Counted from the stretch's first letter, positions 9,130-22,693 are shown. The stretch: 64,000 nt of DNA from Mesorhizobium mediterraneum (GCF_002284565.1 NZ_NPKI01000018.1:157205-221204), one strand, 5' to 3'. A program made the numbers and translations. Notes: generated by a model from the letters alone, not told the origin.

Positions 9130-10632
9130 ATGGCAAAAATTATCGAAACGTCCACGGGCGCGTTGGCGCTGACCTTTGACGACGTGCTGCTTCAGCCGGG
9201 TCATTCCGAAGTCATGCCCGGCGAGACCGATATCCGCACCCGCATCGCCGGCGACATCGACCTGAACGTGCCGATCCTTTCCGCCGCCATGGATACCGTC
9301 ACCGAGGCGCGCCTTGCCATCGCCATGGCCCAGGCCGGCGGCATCGGCGTCATCCACCGCAATTTCTCGCCGGCCGAGCAGGCCGAGCAGGTGCGGCAAG
9401 TGAAGAAATTCGAATCCGGCATGGTCGTGAACCCCGTCACCATCGGCCCCGAGGCGACGCTCGCCGATGCGCTGGGCCTGATGCGCACCTACAGCATCTC
9501 GGGCATTCCCGTGGTCGAGAATGGCGGCGCTGGCGGGCATACGGTCGGACGGCTGGTCGGCATCCTGACCAACCGCGACGTGCGCTTCGCCTCCGATCCG
9601 GCCCAGAAAGTTTACGAATTGATGACCCGTGAGAACCTGATCACGGTCAAGGAGAACGTCGATCAGGACGAAGCCAAGCGGCTCCTGCACCAGCACCGCA
9701 TCGAGAAGCTGGTCGTGGTCGACAGCGACGGCAATTGCGTCGGGCTGATCACCGTCAAGGACATCGAGAAGTCGCAGCTCAATCCGCACGCCACCAAGGA
9801 CGTGCAAGGACGCTTGCGCGCGGCGGCCGCCACCAGCGTCGGCGATGACGGTTTTGAGCGCGCCGAGCGCCTCATCGATGCCGGCGTCGACCTTCTGGTG
9901 ATCGATACCGCGCATGGCCACTCGCAACGTGTCCTGGATGCGGTGACGCGGGCCAAGAAGCTGTCCAATTCGGTCCGCATCCTGGCCGGCAACGTCGCCA
10001 CCGCAGAAGGCACGCTGGCGCTGATCGATGCCGGCGCCGACGCCGTCAAGGTCGGCATCGGGCCGGGTTCCATCTGCACCACCCGCATCGTCGCCGGCGT
10101 CGGCGTGCCGCAGCTTTCGGCGATCATGTCGGCGGTCGAGACGGCGCAGAAATCGGGCGTCTCGGTCATTGCCGATGGCGGCATCAAATATTCCGGCGAT
10201 CTCGCCAAGGCGCTCGCCGCCGGCGCCAGTGCCGCCATGATCGGCTCGCTGCTGGCCGGCACCGACGAGAGCCCAGGCGAGGTCTACCTGCACCAGGGCC
10301 GCTCGTTCAAAGCCTATCGCGGCATGGGCTCGGTCGGCGCCATGGCCCGCGGCTCAGCCGACCGCTATTTCCAGGCCGAGGTGCGTGACACGCTGAAACT
10401 GGTGCCGGAAGGCATCGAAGGGCAGGTGCCTTACAAAGGACCTGTGTCCGGCGTTCTGCACCAGCTTGCGGGCGGCCTGAAAGCCGCTATGGGTTATGTC
10501 GGCGGGCGCGACCTTGCCGATTTCCGCGACCGCGCCACCTTTGTACGCATATCCAACGCCGGACTTCGTGAAAGCCACGCCCATGACGTCACGATTACCC
10601 GCGAAAGCCCGAATTATCCCGGCGGAGCCTGA
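9130..10632 (+). CDS. guaB: Inosine-5'-monophosphate dehydrogenase
   Basis: ATG at 9130 gives MAKIIETSTGALALTFDDVL and exactly 500 residues, the normal size; the frame is open to 8965 but those codons have no family match. The enzyme oxidises IMP to XMP with NAD+, the committed step to GMP. The TIM-barrel start FDDVLLQPG is at residues 17-25. Two CBS domains follow at about residues 95-215, including GIPVVE and EKLVVVD. The active loop GIGPGSICTTRIVAG carries the catalytic Cys near residue 319, and EGIEGQVPYKGPV forms the flap near 430. An orphan minus-strand terminator lies in the leader region. The downstream membrane protein gene starts 25 bases after the stop. Confidence 0.97.
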   Translation: MAKIIETSTGALALTFDDVLLQPGHSEVMPGETDIRTRIAGDIDLNVPILSAAMDTVTEARLAIAMAQAGGIGVIHRNFSPAEQAEQVRQVKKFESGMVVNPVTIGPEATLADALGLMRTYSISGIPVVENGGAGGHTVGRLVGILTNRDVRFASDPAQKVYELMTRENLITVKENVDQDEAKRLLHQHRIEKLVVVDSDGNCVGLITVKDIEKSQLNPHATKDVQGRLRAAAATSVGDDGFERAERLIDAGVDLLVIDTAHGHSQRVLDAVTRAKKLSNSVRILAGNVATAEGTLALIDAGADAVKVGIGPGSICTTRIVAGVGVPQLSAIMSAVETAQKSGVSVIADGGIKYSGDLAKALAAGASAAMIGSLLAGTDESPGEVYLHQGRSFKAYRGMGSVGAMARGSADRYFQAEVRDTLKLVPEGIEGQVPYKGPVSGVLHQLAGGLKAAMGYVGGRDLADFRDRATFVRISNAGLRESHAHDVTITRESPNYPGGA

Positions 10633-10657
10633 CCAGCTTGCGCGAAGCCTGACGGCA

Positions 10658-11197
10658 ATGATGCTGCGGCTGTCCCGCCACGCCGCCGCACTCTGTTTCG
10701 TCTGCGTGGCGGTTTTCGTCGCCATGACGGCGATGGAGTTCCTGTATTTCCGCCAGTTGAGCGGTGGCCTGCCGTCGCTCGATTTGCGCTGGACCGGTTT
10801 CACCCCGGATGAAGGCATGGCCTGGCTGACGGCGCTCGGCCGGCGCGGCAGCGAGATCATCCTGGTCTGGCATTATCTGACCTTCGACCTCTTGTTCCCG
10901 GCGCTGCTGTCGCTGACGCTGGTCAGCCTGATCCTGGCCACGGGGCGGCGGCTGAAGAATTTCCGGGCGCTGTCCGCGCAGCTCCAGTCGCTGTTCGCAC
11001 TTGTCCTGGTGCTGCCCTACACGCTTGCCGATTATGCGCAGAACTTCGCGGTGGCCCGCCTGCTCTCAGATTTCCTGTCGGCCAATCCGGATTCGCTGTC
11101 CTTCGCCTCGGCGCTGATCGTCACCAAATTCGCGCTTCTGGCGATGCCGGTGATCGTCATCGCGGTTTTCCACCTGGCCGGTCAGAGAAAGCGCTGA
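10658..11197 (+). CDS. Uncharacterised four-span membrane protein
   Basis: The ATG at 10658 gives 179 residues beginning MMLRLSRHAAALCFVCVAVF. An alternative ATG at 10583, inside guaB in another frame, would add 25 residues. Hydrophobic spans lie at about residues 8-27, 70-95, 108-128 and 150-172. The first periplasmic loop contains a Tyr/Phe and LDLRWTGFTPDEG segment. Its close spacing after guaB suggests cotranscription. I do not recognise a family with a known function. The product is acid-poor at its C-terminus and ends with Lys/Arg. Confidence 0.7.
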   Translation: MMLRLSRHAAALCFVCVAVFVAMTAMEFLYFRQLSGGLPSLDLRWTGFTPDEGMAWLTALGRRGSEIILVWHYLTFDLLFPALLSLTLVSLILATGRRLKNFRALSAQLQSLFALVLVLPYTLADYAQNFAVARLLSDFLSANPDSLSFASALIVTKFALLAMPVIVIAVFHLAGQRKR

Positions 11198-11221
11198 GCT
11201 TAGGGCCAGACAGGCTCAAGA

Positions 11222-12373
11222 CTACAAATCGAACAGCGCGATCTTGCGCTTGTCGAACTTGATCGCGATCTCGCCGCGCACCAGTTTGAGCGCGGCCTCG
11301 CCGAACACGGCGCGCCGCCAGCCTTGCAAGGCCGGCACGTCGGCGGCCTCGCCCTCGGCGGCGATGCGGTCGATGTCGTCGCTGGAGGCCAGCACCTTCG
11401 AAGCGACGCCCTCCTTTTCAGCGACGATCCGCAACAGCACTTTCAGCAGTTCCGCGGCGGCATTGGAGCCTTCGGGCGGCTGAAAACTCTTCGGCAGCTT
11501 CGGCATGTCTTCCCTGGGCAAGGCAAGCGCGGTGTTGACCGCGCCAAGCAGCGCCGTTGCCGTCACCGAGCGTTCCCAGCCTTTCGGCGTGGTGCGCAGC
11601 TTGGCGAGTGCTGCCGCATCGCGCGGCGCCTGCTGCGCCACCTCGTAGATGGCGTCGTCCTTGAGCACCCGGCCGCGCGGCACGTCGCGTTCGCGCGCCT
11701 CGCGTTCGCGCCATGCGGCCACCGCTTGCACGATCGCCAGCTCCTGCGGCTTGCGCAGCCGCATCTTCAGCCGTTTCCAGGCGTCCTCCGGGTGCGGATC
11801 GTAGGTCTCGCGCGCGGTCAGAACTTCCATCTCCTCGTTCAGCCAATGGGCGCGGTTCTCGCGCACCAGCTCGGCGCTGAGGTGCTGGTAGACCTCGATC
11901 AAATGGGTGACGTCGGCAAGCGCGTAGTCGAGCTGCTTCTCGGAAAGCGGCCGGTGGCGCCAGTCAGTGAAACGTGAGGACTTGTCGAGCCGGGCGCCGG
12001 TTATCTTCTGGACGAGCTGGTCATAGGAGACGCTGTCGCCGAAGCCGCAAACCATCGCCGCCACCTGGGTGTCGAACACCGGATGCGGGACCAGATCGCC
12101 GAGATGAACGATGATTTCGATGTCCTGGCGCGCCGCATGGAAGACTTTGACGACGGCCTCGTTGGCCATCAGCCTGAAGAACGGCTTCAGGTCGATGTCG
12201 GGTGACAGCGGATCGATCAGCGCCGTCACGCCGGGCGCCGCCATCTGGATCAGGCAGAGGATCGGCCAAAAGGTCGTCTCGCGAATGAATTCGGTGTCGA
12301 CGGTGACGAAATCCGACTTTTCGAACGCGGCAACAGCGGTCTCGAGTTCTTCTTGGGTGGTGATGACGTGCAT
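11222..12373 (-). CDS. rnd: Ribonuclease D
   Basis: The start MHVITTQEELETAVAAFEKS at 12373 gives 383 residues, the usual size; a start at 12409 would add 12. RNase D is a 3'-5' exoribonuclease that trims tRNA and other small RNA ends. The DEDD exonuclease acids are visible: DTEFIRE near residue 29, FHAARQDIEI near 84, and YALADVTHLIEVY near 155. An HRDC domain follows at about residues 210-290 (KPQELAIVQAVAAWREREAR...). It converges with the 10658 gene, and the MFS gene at 12470 lies upstream on the same strand. Confidence 0.95.
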   Translation of the reverse strand: MHVITTQEELETAVAAFEKSDFVTVDTEFIRETTFWPILCLIQMAAPGVTALIDPLSPDIDLKPFFRLMANEAVVKVFHAARQDIEIIVHLGDLVPHPVFDTQVAAMVCGFGDSVSYDQLVQKITGARLDKSSRFTDWRHRPLSEKQLDYALADVTHLIEVYQHLSAELVRENRAHWLNEEMEVLTARETYDPHPEDAWKRLKMRLRKPQELAIVQAVAAWREREARERDVPRGRVLKDDAIYEVAQQAPRDAAALAKLRTTPKGWERSVTATALLGAVNTALALPREDMPKLPKSFQPPEGSNAAAELLKVLLRIVAEKEGVASKVLASSDDIDRIAAEGEAADVPALQGWRRAVFGEAALKLVRGEIAIKFDKRKIALFDL

Positions 12374-12469
12374 CAAATCGCTTTTGGCAAAGGGTAAGGT
12401 CTCCTTCAATTTCAGCCGCGCGGGCTTTCGTCAAGCGGCAGCCCCGGGTTCAAGACGTATGGGCCGTCA

Positions 12470-13714
12470 TCATTGCTTCGCAGGCCCATCGGAATCATCA
12501 TTGCGCTTGGCCAGCCGGGCGAAGACCGTCGATGTGCGCAAAAGGCCGATGAAACGGCTGCGATGGCCGGCCGGCACGCCGGATCGCACCTGCATCCGGT
12601 ACAGGATGACGACGACAAAGATGGCGTAGACGGTCGCGGTGAACACGAACAGCGCGCTTGGCCCGAAATACTGCATCGCCGTCGAGGCGGCAAACGGCCC
12701 GCCAATGGCGCCGAAGGAATAGAACAGCATCAGCGCCGCGTTGATCAGCACGAACTCGCCCTTGTCGGCGCGGTCGTTGGAGTGCGCCGCCGATAGCGAG
12801 TAGAGCGGCATGGCGAAGCAGCCGAAGATGAAGACGATCACGAAGTTGAGGGACGGGTCGCTGCGCGCCCAGAACACCAGTGCCAGCGATGCCAGCAGCG
12901 CGCAACACGTCGTCATCAGCAGCACGGAACGCCGGTCCCAGCGGTCGGACAGATAGCCGAGCGGGTACTGGATGATGGCGCCGCCGAAAATGCCGACGCT
13001 GACGAAGGTGACGACGTCGGTGACCGACATGCCGATCTGTTCGGCATAAACCGGCGACAATGTGCGAAAGGCGCTGTTGGTGACACCGACGGCGATGCAG
13101 CCGACGCAGCCGAGCGGCGAAATCCGCCAGACGCGGGCCAGGTCGAGCTTGACGTCTTCCGGCGGAGTCGGGTTGGAGCGGTCGCCGAGCGACACCGGCA
13201 CCAGCGAGAGCGTGATCATGATCGACATGATGGCGAAGATGGCGAAACCGCCGGCGCCGAAGATCGGGATCAGGAACTGTGCGCCTGTGACCGAACCGAT
13301 GTCGACCATCCGGTAGATGGCCAGCACCCGAGCGCGGTCCCTATTGGCGACCCCGGAATTGAGCCAGGCTTCCATGATGGTGAACAGGCCGGCGAAGCAG
13401 AACCCGCCGGCAAAGCGCACTGCGCACCACATAACCGGATCGACGACCAGCACCAAAAGCAATGTTCCCGCCGAAGCGATCGCCGCCAGCGCGGAGAAGG
13501 CGCGCACATGGCCGACGGCCTTCATGATGTGGGTTACGGCGAGGCAGCCGAGCAGGAAGCCGGCGAAATAGAACGTGCCCATCAGGCCGATGGTCGAGGC
13601 CGAAAACCCCTCCTGCGCGCCGCGCAACGCGATCAAGGTGCTCTGCAGTCCATTGCCGCCGAGCAGGATGCCGGCGGCAATAAGGAGTGGGATCAGCGGG
13701 CGCATGGAGGACAT
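12470..13714 (-). CDS. MFS transporter, YcaD-like
   Basis: A 414-residue protein with about 12 hydrophobic spans. It starts MSSMRPLIPLLIAAGILLGG, without a cleavable signal. The helix 2-3 loop reads HIMKAVGHVRAFSALAAIAS and helix 4 contains RFAGGFCFAGLFTIMEAWLN; the phrase with a conserved Glu and WLN is typical of the YcaD/MFS_1 group that also carries PLGYLSDRWDRRSVLL at the 8-9 loop. The substrate is unknown. The tail after the last span (residues 375-414) is basic and Ser-rich. It probably has its own promoter in the 166-base gap upstream; rnd starts about 97 bases downstream. Confidence 0.85.
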   Translation of the reverse strand: MSSMRPLIPLLIAAGILLGGNGLQSTLIALRGAQEGFSASTIGLMGTFYFAGFLLGCLAVTHIMKAVGHVRAFSALAAIASAGTLLLVLVVDPVMWCAVRFAGGFCFAGLFTIMEAWLNSGVANRDRARVLAIYRMVDIGSVTGAQFLIPIFGAGGFAIFAIMSIMITLSLVPVSLGDRSNPTPPEDVKLDLARVWRISPLGCVGCIAVGVTNSAFRTLSPVYAEQIGMSVTDVVTFVSVGIFGGAIIQYPLGYLSDRWDRRSVLLMTTCCALLASLALVFWARSDPSLNFVIVFIFGCFAMPLYSLSAAHSNDRADKGEFVLINAALMLFYSFGAIGGPFAASTAMQYFGPSALFVFTATVYAIFVVVILYRMQVRSGVPAGHRSRFIGLLRTSTVFARLAKRNDDSDGPAKQ

Positions 13715-13880
13715 GAAGGAAGGCCTGTCGTTGATCCTTCTTGAACCATCGCCTGCGCCAATGCCAGCGGCAATTCCCGGCGATTAGCGGGCCAGCACCG
13801 GCAATCAGTATCTCAACTAGAATTTTGGCTTTGGGAGCGGTCTTTCGCACTCCCGACGGCGCACTGGGGTGGCTGTCCGC

Positions 13881-14399
13881 CTACCGCAGGATTCTGTTTG
13901 TCATCAGCCATCTCACGGAGCGGGGCCACGCGTAGTTCGGACCCATGCGAAGATCGGTAAAGCCTTGCAAAACAGCTTTCCCGGTTTCAGCGTCGAGGAT
14001 GCGAATGAACATAGTATGCTCTGTTCGGTTGACGCGCGTCACGACGCCGAGCAAGGCAAGAGACGCGCCGTGCTCTTTAGCAATTTTGCCTTCACAGCCC
14101 CCGCAGTTGCGTAAGCCGTGCGGCGCACCCGCCTGCTCATCCCTCGCTGGCACATCAACGACTGTAAAACGTCCAGACTTGGAGAGCATGTCCTTCGCCA
14201 TTTGTGCCGACTCGGACAGATAGCGCCTATCGTGTTCATCCGGGGGGATTATTCCTGCCCCAGCGCTCTTGTCCTCCAATTCGAAAGGAAACACCTCGAT
14301 TGACATCGGCTTTGTCTGCTGAGCGTGCGCAAATGTGCAGGTGCCGACAAGCAGTGTCATCAGGACAGTCAATGTGCGAATGCGCATGGTAGTCCTCAC
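13881..14399 (-). CDS. Secreted DUF2380-type protein
   Basis: The 172-residue product starts MRTTMRIRTLTVLMTLLVGT and has a signal peptide with a likely AHA|Q cleavage site after residue 26. The mature part IEVFPFELEDKSAGAG... YLSESAQMAKDMLSKSGRFTVVD and the RNCGGCEGKIAKEHGASLALLGVVTRV block match the layout of the DUF2380 family of periplasmic proteins. A CGGC motif near residue 100 gives a possible disulphide. No function is established for the family. It lies alone between two divergent or convergent neighbours, so its job cannot be inferred from context. Confidence 0.75.
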   Translation of the reverse strand: MRTTMRIRTLTVLMTLLVGTCTFAHAQQTKPMSIEVFPFELEDKSAGAGIIPPDEHDRRYLSESAQMAKDMLSKSGRFTVVDVPARDEQAGAPHGLRNCGGCEGKIAKEHGASLALLGVVTRVNRTEHTMFIRILDAETGKAVLQGFTDLRMGPNYAWPRSVRWLMTNRILR

Positions 14400-14554
14400 A
14401 TCAATGGACGGCCATTGTACACGGCTTGATCACCCTAATCACGATCAAAGCAGAAGATAGCAGTCGCCTTCCGTCAGCCGCGGCGCGTAGTCCGCTTCGG
14501 AACGGGCGATGCCGAAAATCTCCTGCGCGCCGCGCCATACCCTGAAGGAGCCGG

Positions 14555-14576
14555 GCTGGTTCCAGCGGGAACCAGC
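14555..14576. promoter_or_regulatory. 9-bp inverted repeat upstream of a GNAT gene
   Basis: GCTGGTTCC (14555-14563) and GGAACCAGC (14568-14576) are perfectly complementary with a 4-base spacer. They lie 58 bases before the ATG at 14635 in a 235-base gap between divergent genes. This could be an operator or a small hairpin; no T-run follows. Confidence 0.45.
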
Positions 14577-14634
14577 TTGGCTGTATTCTATCGTGCTTGC
14601 TATACTCCATCGGGCACGTCACAGGGGGCTTCCC

Positions 14635-15429
14635 ATGTCAGGCTATTTCGGCACAGAGGTTCAGCAACGCCTGCAAGCTCAGGCTGAGGCGAGTGTCGAC
14701 TTCATCAATGTGACCCCCGGCGCGTGCCAGACCGGGCGCACTATGGGGTGCGATGATCCCGACCGGTTCGGGTGGGAGCTGATCGACAAGATCCTCAATC
14801 GCGACGGCATCTGCGGCTTTCGTATGATACCAGCAAGCAAGGCGGATGAGCTCAAGTCGAGATTGGCCAAGGGGGGCTTCCGCTTCGATACCTGGGACGT
14901 TTTCTTGGCCGACCAGGCAAGTGCCCTGGCGGCGTCTGAGGCAATTATCGATCAGGGACTGCCCGACGGACTTCTCGATCAAGACAAGCCGACCGAGCCG
15001 GATGATGAGTATACGGCTCGCATCCAGGCGTTCATGGCGGCGTCGGGCGTAGTGCCATTTTCGGGGTCGCTGCTGGCCGGAACGGTGGGACCGGCGACGA
15101 CAGTAGTGGTGGGCGACAAGACGGGTACCGTCGCGGCAACCGCGCATGGCTACTTGGCTCACAATTCCTACAGCACCTATCACCGATATGCGTGGGGTGG
15201 ACTGGTTGCGGTCGCGCAATCGCAGAGGGGCCGAGGGCTCGGCAACCACATCAACGCTCGCATGATCGTCAGTGTGTTTCGCGATCTGCATGCGACGCAC
15301 ATCTATGAGCTCGTATCAGCCTCGAACGTACCGTCCCGGCGAATGGTGGAATCATGCGGGCTTCGTCGCGATCCCGCTGTTGTGTGTGGGGTTGCTACGC
15401 CTGGCGATAGTGCGCGCTTCACCCGCTGA
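14635..15429 (+). CDS. GNAT-family N-acetyltransferase
   Basis: ATG at 14635, preceded by AGGGGG at a suitable distance, gives 264 residues starting MSGYFGTEVQQRL. The acetyl-CoA binding motif is VAVAQSQRGRGLGNHINARM near residues 190-209 (R-G-x-G-x-x form). It is followed by a conserved-looking ending ELVSASNVPSRRMVESCGL near 230-250. The N-terminal 120 residues are not recognised and may carry substrate specificity (two Cys, one in GACQTGRTMGCDD). The acceptor is unknown. The gene has its own promoter region with a short inverted repeat. Base composition is slightly lower in GC than aspS next door, which may point to acquisition. Confidence 0.75.
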   Translation: MSGYFGTEVQQRLQAQAEASVDFINVTPGACQTGRTMGCDDPDRFGWELIDKILNRDGICGFRMIPASKADELKSRLAKGGFRFDTWDVFLADQASALAASEAIIDQGLPDGLLDQDKPTEPDDEYTARIQAFMAASGVVPFSGSLLAGTVGPATTVVVGDKTGTVAATAHGYLAHNSYSTYHRYAWGGLVAVAQSQRGRGLGNHINARMIVSVFRDLHATHIYELVSASNVPSRRMVESCGLRRDPAVVCGVATPGDSARFTR

Positions 15430-15621
15430 CCGCCATGGGCGGTCGATGTTGGATCGCAGCTTATTCCGAGCGATGATCGCGTAGGGCGAGAGCCGAAGTC
15501 CAACCTGAGATGCTGCCCTAGCGCCGTCTGCCTTGACAAAGGCGGCCTCTCATGTGCTTTTCGCGCAAATTTTCGGGCCAGGCCATCATGCCTTGGCCGC
15601 AATCAACATCCGGACTTACCA

Positions 15622-17418
<1,797 letters not shown>

Positions 17419-17454
17419 GAACCTCCCGCAACCGATTCTGTTGATTCACAAAAA

Positions 17455-17478
17455 AGCCCGGCATCGCGCCGGGCTTTT
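17455..17478. terminator. Bidirectional intrinsic terminator between convergent genes
   Basis: AGCCCGGC and GCCGGGCT form a stem (17455-17474) with AAAAAA to the left and TTTT to the right. It can therefore end both aspS (plus) and transcripts approaching from the plus side of the opposite strand. The gene at 17500-18690 on the minus strand ends just to its right, so the site serves both genes. Confidence 0.9.
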
Positions 17479-17499
17479 CGCTTCAAGGGACCGCTTCGG

Positions 17500-18690
17500 T
17501 CAGTCCTCGTTCGCCTTGACCGTCACGCCAAGCGTCTTCGTCAGATCCACCGGGTTGGACATGGCGCCTGCCATGATCAGCGCGAACGGCACCGCCGCCG
17601 GCGGCTCGGCCAAGATTTCGAGGCTCTGCGGATCGTCGAGATATTTGCCGACTGCAGCCGACACCTGCGCCGTCAATTCCGGATTATTGAGCTGTGCCAT
17701 GCCGAAAGGCACGATCGCCTTGGCCTGGTTAGCGATATCCTTGCCGGACATGCCTTGCTGCTTGCCGACATAGTCCAGCACCTTGTTGGTCAGCGAATCG
17801 TCGTCGAAGCGGATCGAAGCGCTGTTGAACGAAAGCTGCTGCAAGACGCCGAGCATGGCCATGCCTTGCGCCGAATTGTCGGCGCCTTCGGGCTGGGCCG
17901 CCATCTTCTTCTGCGCCTCCTGCAGCGATTTGATGACGTCAAGCGTGTAGCCGCCGAGACCGAAGGTCATGCCGAGCGTTCCGGCATTGTCGACGGAGAT
18001 GTCGTATTTCGACAGCTCCATCTTGCCGTCCGAAGGCTGCCAGGTGCCCGCCATTTCAAGGTTTCCGGTGATGTTCTGGTAACCGAGCGCGTTGATCACG
18101 TCCTTGGACTTCGGATCCTCGATCAGCGTCAGGTCGGCATTGAACTTCTCCGTCGTGCCGGAAAATTCCATCGCCTTGCCGTCGGCCGGCGGCGTGATCT
18201 CGATGGCAAGCCCGTCCATCGAGAAGGCGGTCTTGTCGGCAACCTTGACAGTCATGTTGTCGAGCTCTGCCGATTTGTACATCATCAGCGAGCCCAGCGG
18301 GCCCGTGGTGCCGTCGGCCGGAACCGTCATGTCGTGGATGATGAACGGGCTGAGGTTGAGCGTGACGCCGTCCTCGCTGTGCTGGAACGCCGCAGTCGAG
18401 ACCGTTTCGATTTCATAACCGCCATTGGCTTCGGTCACGCCTTCAAGCGTGACGTCGCCAAGCTTGAGCGCTTCCTTTTCGGCCGCCGGTTTGACGGCGA
18501 CGCCTTGCAGCACCATGCTGGAGGCATCGCCCGTCACCCCGGTCCATGAGATGTCGACGCCCTGGGCGGCGAGAGCTGCCTTCAGCCGGTCGGCGACCGC
18601 AGCATCCTGCGCGAAGGCCGCGTTCAGCGGCAGCGTCAGCAGGAAGGTCGAAAAAGCGAGCTTGTTGAGTGTCGAGCGTCTGATCGTCAT
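17500..18690 (-). CDS. Secreted protein of unknown function, 396 residues
   Basis: Starting at MTIRRSTLNKLAFSTFLLTL (ATG 18690) the product has a signal peptide that should be cut after NAAFA (about residue 26). The mature protein is acidic and β-rich in appearance, with recurring phrases of the type LKLGDVTLEGVTEANGGYEIE and VADKTAFSMDGLAIEITPP. It is reminiscent of periplasmic or outer-membrane-associated AsmA-like or DUF945-like solenoids. I do not recognise a named family with confidence. It shares a bidirectional terminator with aspS and is divergent from parC, with 284 bases between the two starts. Confidence 0.7.
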   Translation of the reverse strand: MTIRRSTLNKLAFSTFLLTLPLNAAFAQDAAVADRLKAALAAQGVDISWTGVTGDASSMVLQGVAVKPAAEKEALKLGDVTLEGVTEANGGYEIETVSTAAFQHSEDGVTLNLSPFIIHDMTVPADGTTGPLGSLMMYKSAELDNMTVKVADKTAFSMDGLAIEITPPADGKAMEFSGTTEKFNADLTLIEDPKSKDVINALGYQNITGNLEMAGTWQPSDGKMELSKYDISVDNAGTLGMTFGLGGYTLDVIKSLQEAQKKMAAQPEGADNSAQGMAMLGVLQQLSFNSASIRFDDDSLTNKVLDYVGKQQGMSGKDIANQAKAIVPFGMAQLNNPELTAQVSAAVGKYLDDPQSLEILAEPPAAVPFALIMAGAMSNPVDLTKTLGVTVKANED

Positions 18691-18974
18691 CGCGGTTCCC
18701 TGAGCGTGTCCTGAGATTATTTTCAATTCTTTGCGCCGTCACCCTTCCGTGACGAACTGGACGGGAAAAAGGCGTTCTCCCGCACAATGGTCGAAAACCA
18801 TGGCGAAAGGCAAATTCGATCCATCGCGCCCCCGATCCATCGCGCTTGCCATAGAGGGGGGATGTAACCAATTGATGTTGGTCGTTGCTGGAGTGCGTTC
18901 AGTTCGTGTTGCAGAAGGCGCCTCACATCCAAGCGCCTCTTGCCGCGAATCACCCGCTCGGCTAGTCCCAGCCC

Positions 18975-21227
<2,253 letters not shown>

Positions 21228-21231
21228 CTGC

Positions 21232-21388
21232 TAATCTCCCCCCTCGAGGGGGAGATGTCGCCGAAGGCGACAGAGGGGGTCGGCACGTCCTGACGCGACC
21301 TCTTATTGTGGACTGAGGACGCCGGCGCTTTATGCGCGGCGACCCCCTCTGGCCTGCCGGCCATCTCCCCCTCAAGGGGGGAGATATC
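21232..21388. repeat. RIME-like mosaic palindrome, copy 2
   Basis: The arms CTAATCTCCCCCCTCGAGGG and CTCAAGGGGGGAGATATC are at the two ends, with CAGAGGGGGTC and GACCCCCTCTGGCCTGCCGG inside. It belongs to the same family as copies at 4397, 37039 and 58088, but one arm carries CGCCGAAGGCG in place of CCGGCAGG, showing module exchange. It fills most of the 245-base gap after parC. Confidence 0.8.
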
Positions 21389-21472
21389 TAGACATTTGGA
21401 ATGTCGTCACGATTGCTGCACTATGTCAGTGCATAAGTATCGCTACATGAGCCGTTTGGGAGAAATGGGCAT

Positions 21473-22693
21473 TTGAAGGAAGCTAGAATTCGGAAACCGG
21501 AAGGCCAGCAGCGCCTGTTTGGCCTGTCGACGCCGCTCAGATCCGCCGTCATTCCGCCGCTGTCGGCGGCGCGCTGGCTCCTGGTGCTGATCGTCGCTGC
21601 CGGGGTCTATTTCTTTCATGGTTTCCTGGTCCCGGTACTGGCCGCGCTTGTCATTGCCTTTGCCAGTTGGCCGCTCTATCGGCGGTTGCTCGCTGGTGTC
21701 GGCGGCAACCGCACGATCGCCGCGACATTGGCGATCCTGTTCATCCTCACCTTCCTGGTGGTGCCGATCGCGTTCGCCGGCGCCTACGCCACCAACGAAG
21801 TCCGCGAATGGGTCGGCTGGGCGATCGAGACCAACCGCGAAGGCGCGGTGACGCCGCACTGGATCGCCACGCTGCCCGTGGTAGGCGAGTGGCTGAACGA
21901 GCAGTGGACGCGCAATCTCGGCCATCCCGGCGGCATCGGCGAACTGATCCAGCTGATCAGCGGCGCCAACATCGGCAGCATCTACCGCGGCGTGCTGGCT
22001 GCCGGCGGCAGCGCCTTCGGCCTTCTGCTGGCGCTGCTGTTCATGATGATCGCGCTGTTCTTCGCCTATCGCGACGGCGAGCATTTTGCCGGGCAGATCG
22101 ACCGTCTCGGCGAACGCATCCTGCCGACCAGATGGGAGCGGATTTCGCGTGTCGTGCCGGCGACGATTTCCTCGACAGTGACCGGCATGACCATTATCGC
22201 CATCGGCGAAGGGGTGGTGCTGGGCGTGGCCTACTGGCTGGCCGGCGTGCCGTCGCCGGTGACGCTCGGCGCCCTGACCGGCATCATGGCGCTGATCCCC
22301 GGCGGCGCACCGCTGTCCTTCACGCTTGTCTCGATCTATCTCGCCGCCAGCGGCTCGCCGATGGCCGGGTTGGCGCTGTTCATCTGGGGGAGCGTCGAAC
22401 TGTTCATCGTCGACAAGACATTGCGCCCTAAACTGGTCGGCGGCCCGATAAAGCTGCCGTTCCTGCCGACCTTTTTCGGCCTGATCGGCGGCGTCAAGAC
22501 GATGGGCTTTCTCGGCCTGTTCATCGGCCCGGTGCTGATGGCATTGCTGGTCGCGATCTGGCGCGAATGGCTGCGCGAGGTGGAATTGGCCGACGAGCTT
22601 GCCCCCGCAGCGCCGGACGACCTGGAAGGTGCTCCGCCGCAGATCGATATCGTCGCGGAGCACGCCGCCGCGAGGAAGAGTCAGGCCGGGTGA
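21473..22693 (+). CDS. AI-2E family (PerM-like) permease
   Basis: The only in-frame start before the first membrane span is TTG at 21473, giving 406 residues. GGGAGAAATGGGCATT upstream supplies a possible ribosome binding site. Eight or so hydrophobic spans begin at ARWLLVLIVAAGVYFFHGFL. Family-typical pieces are LLFMMIALFFAYRDGEHF near residue 185, and GVAYWLAGVPSPVTLGALTGIMALIPGGAPLSF near 245-280 (the PxxGxP-like signature). It ends with IGPVLMALLVAIWREWL. The family includes putative AI-2 or ion exporters; the substrate here is open. A nine-codon open frame (ATG 21447) ends across the TTG start. The 3' end overlaps the convergent EamA gene by 13 bases. Confidence 0.85.
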   Translation: MKEARIRKPEGQQRLFGLSTPLRSAVIPPLSAARWLLVLIVAAGVYFFHGFLVPVLAALVIAFASWPLYRRLLAGVGGNRTIAATLAILFILTFLVVPIAFAGAYATNEVREWVGWAIETNREGAVTPHWIATLPVVGEWLNEQWTRNLGHPGGIGELIQLISGANIGSIYRGVLAAGGSAFGLLLALLFMMIALFFAYRDGEHFAGQIDRLGERILPTRWERISRVVPATISSTVTGMTIIAIGEGVVLGVAYWLAGVPSPVTLGALTGIMALIPGGAPLSFTLVSIYLAASGSPMAGLALFIWGSVELFIVDKTLRPKLVGGPIKLPFLPTFFGLIGGVKTMGFLGLFIGPVLMALLVAIWREWLREVELADELAPAAPDDLEGAPPQIDIVAEHAAARKSQAG

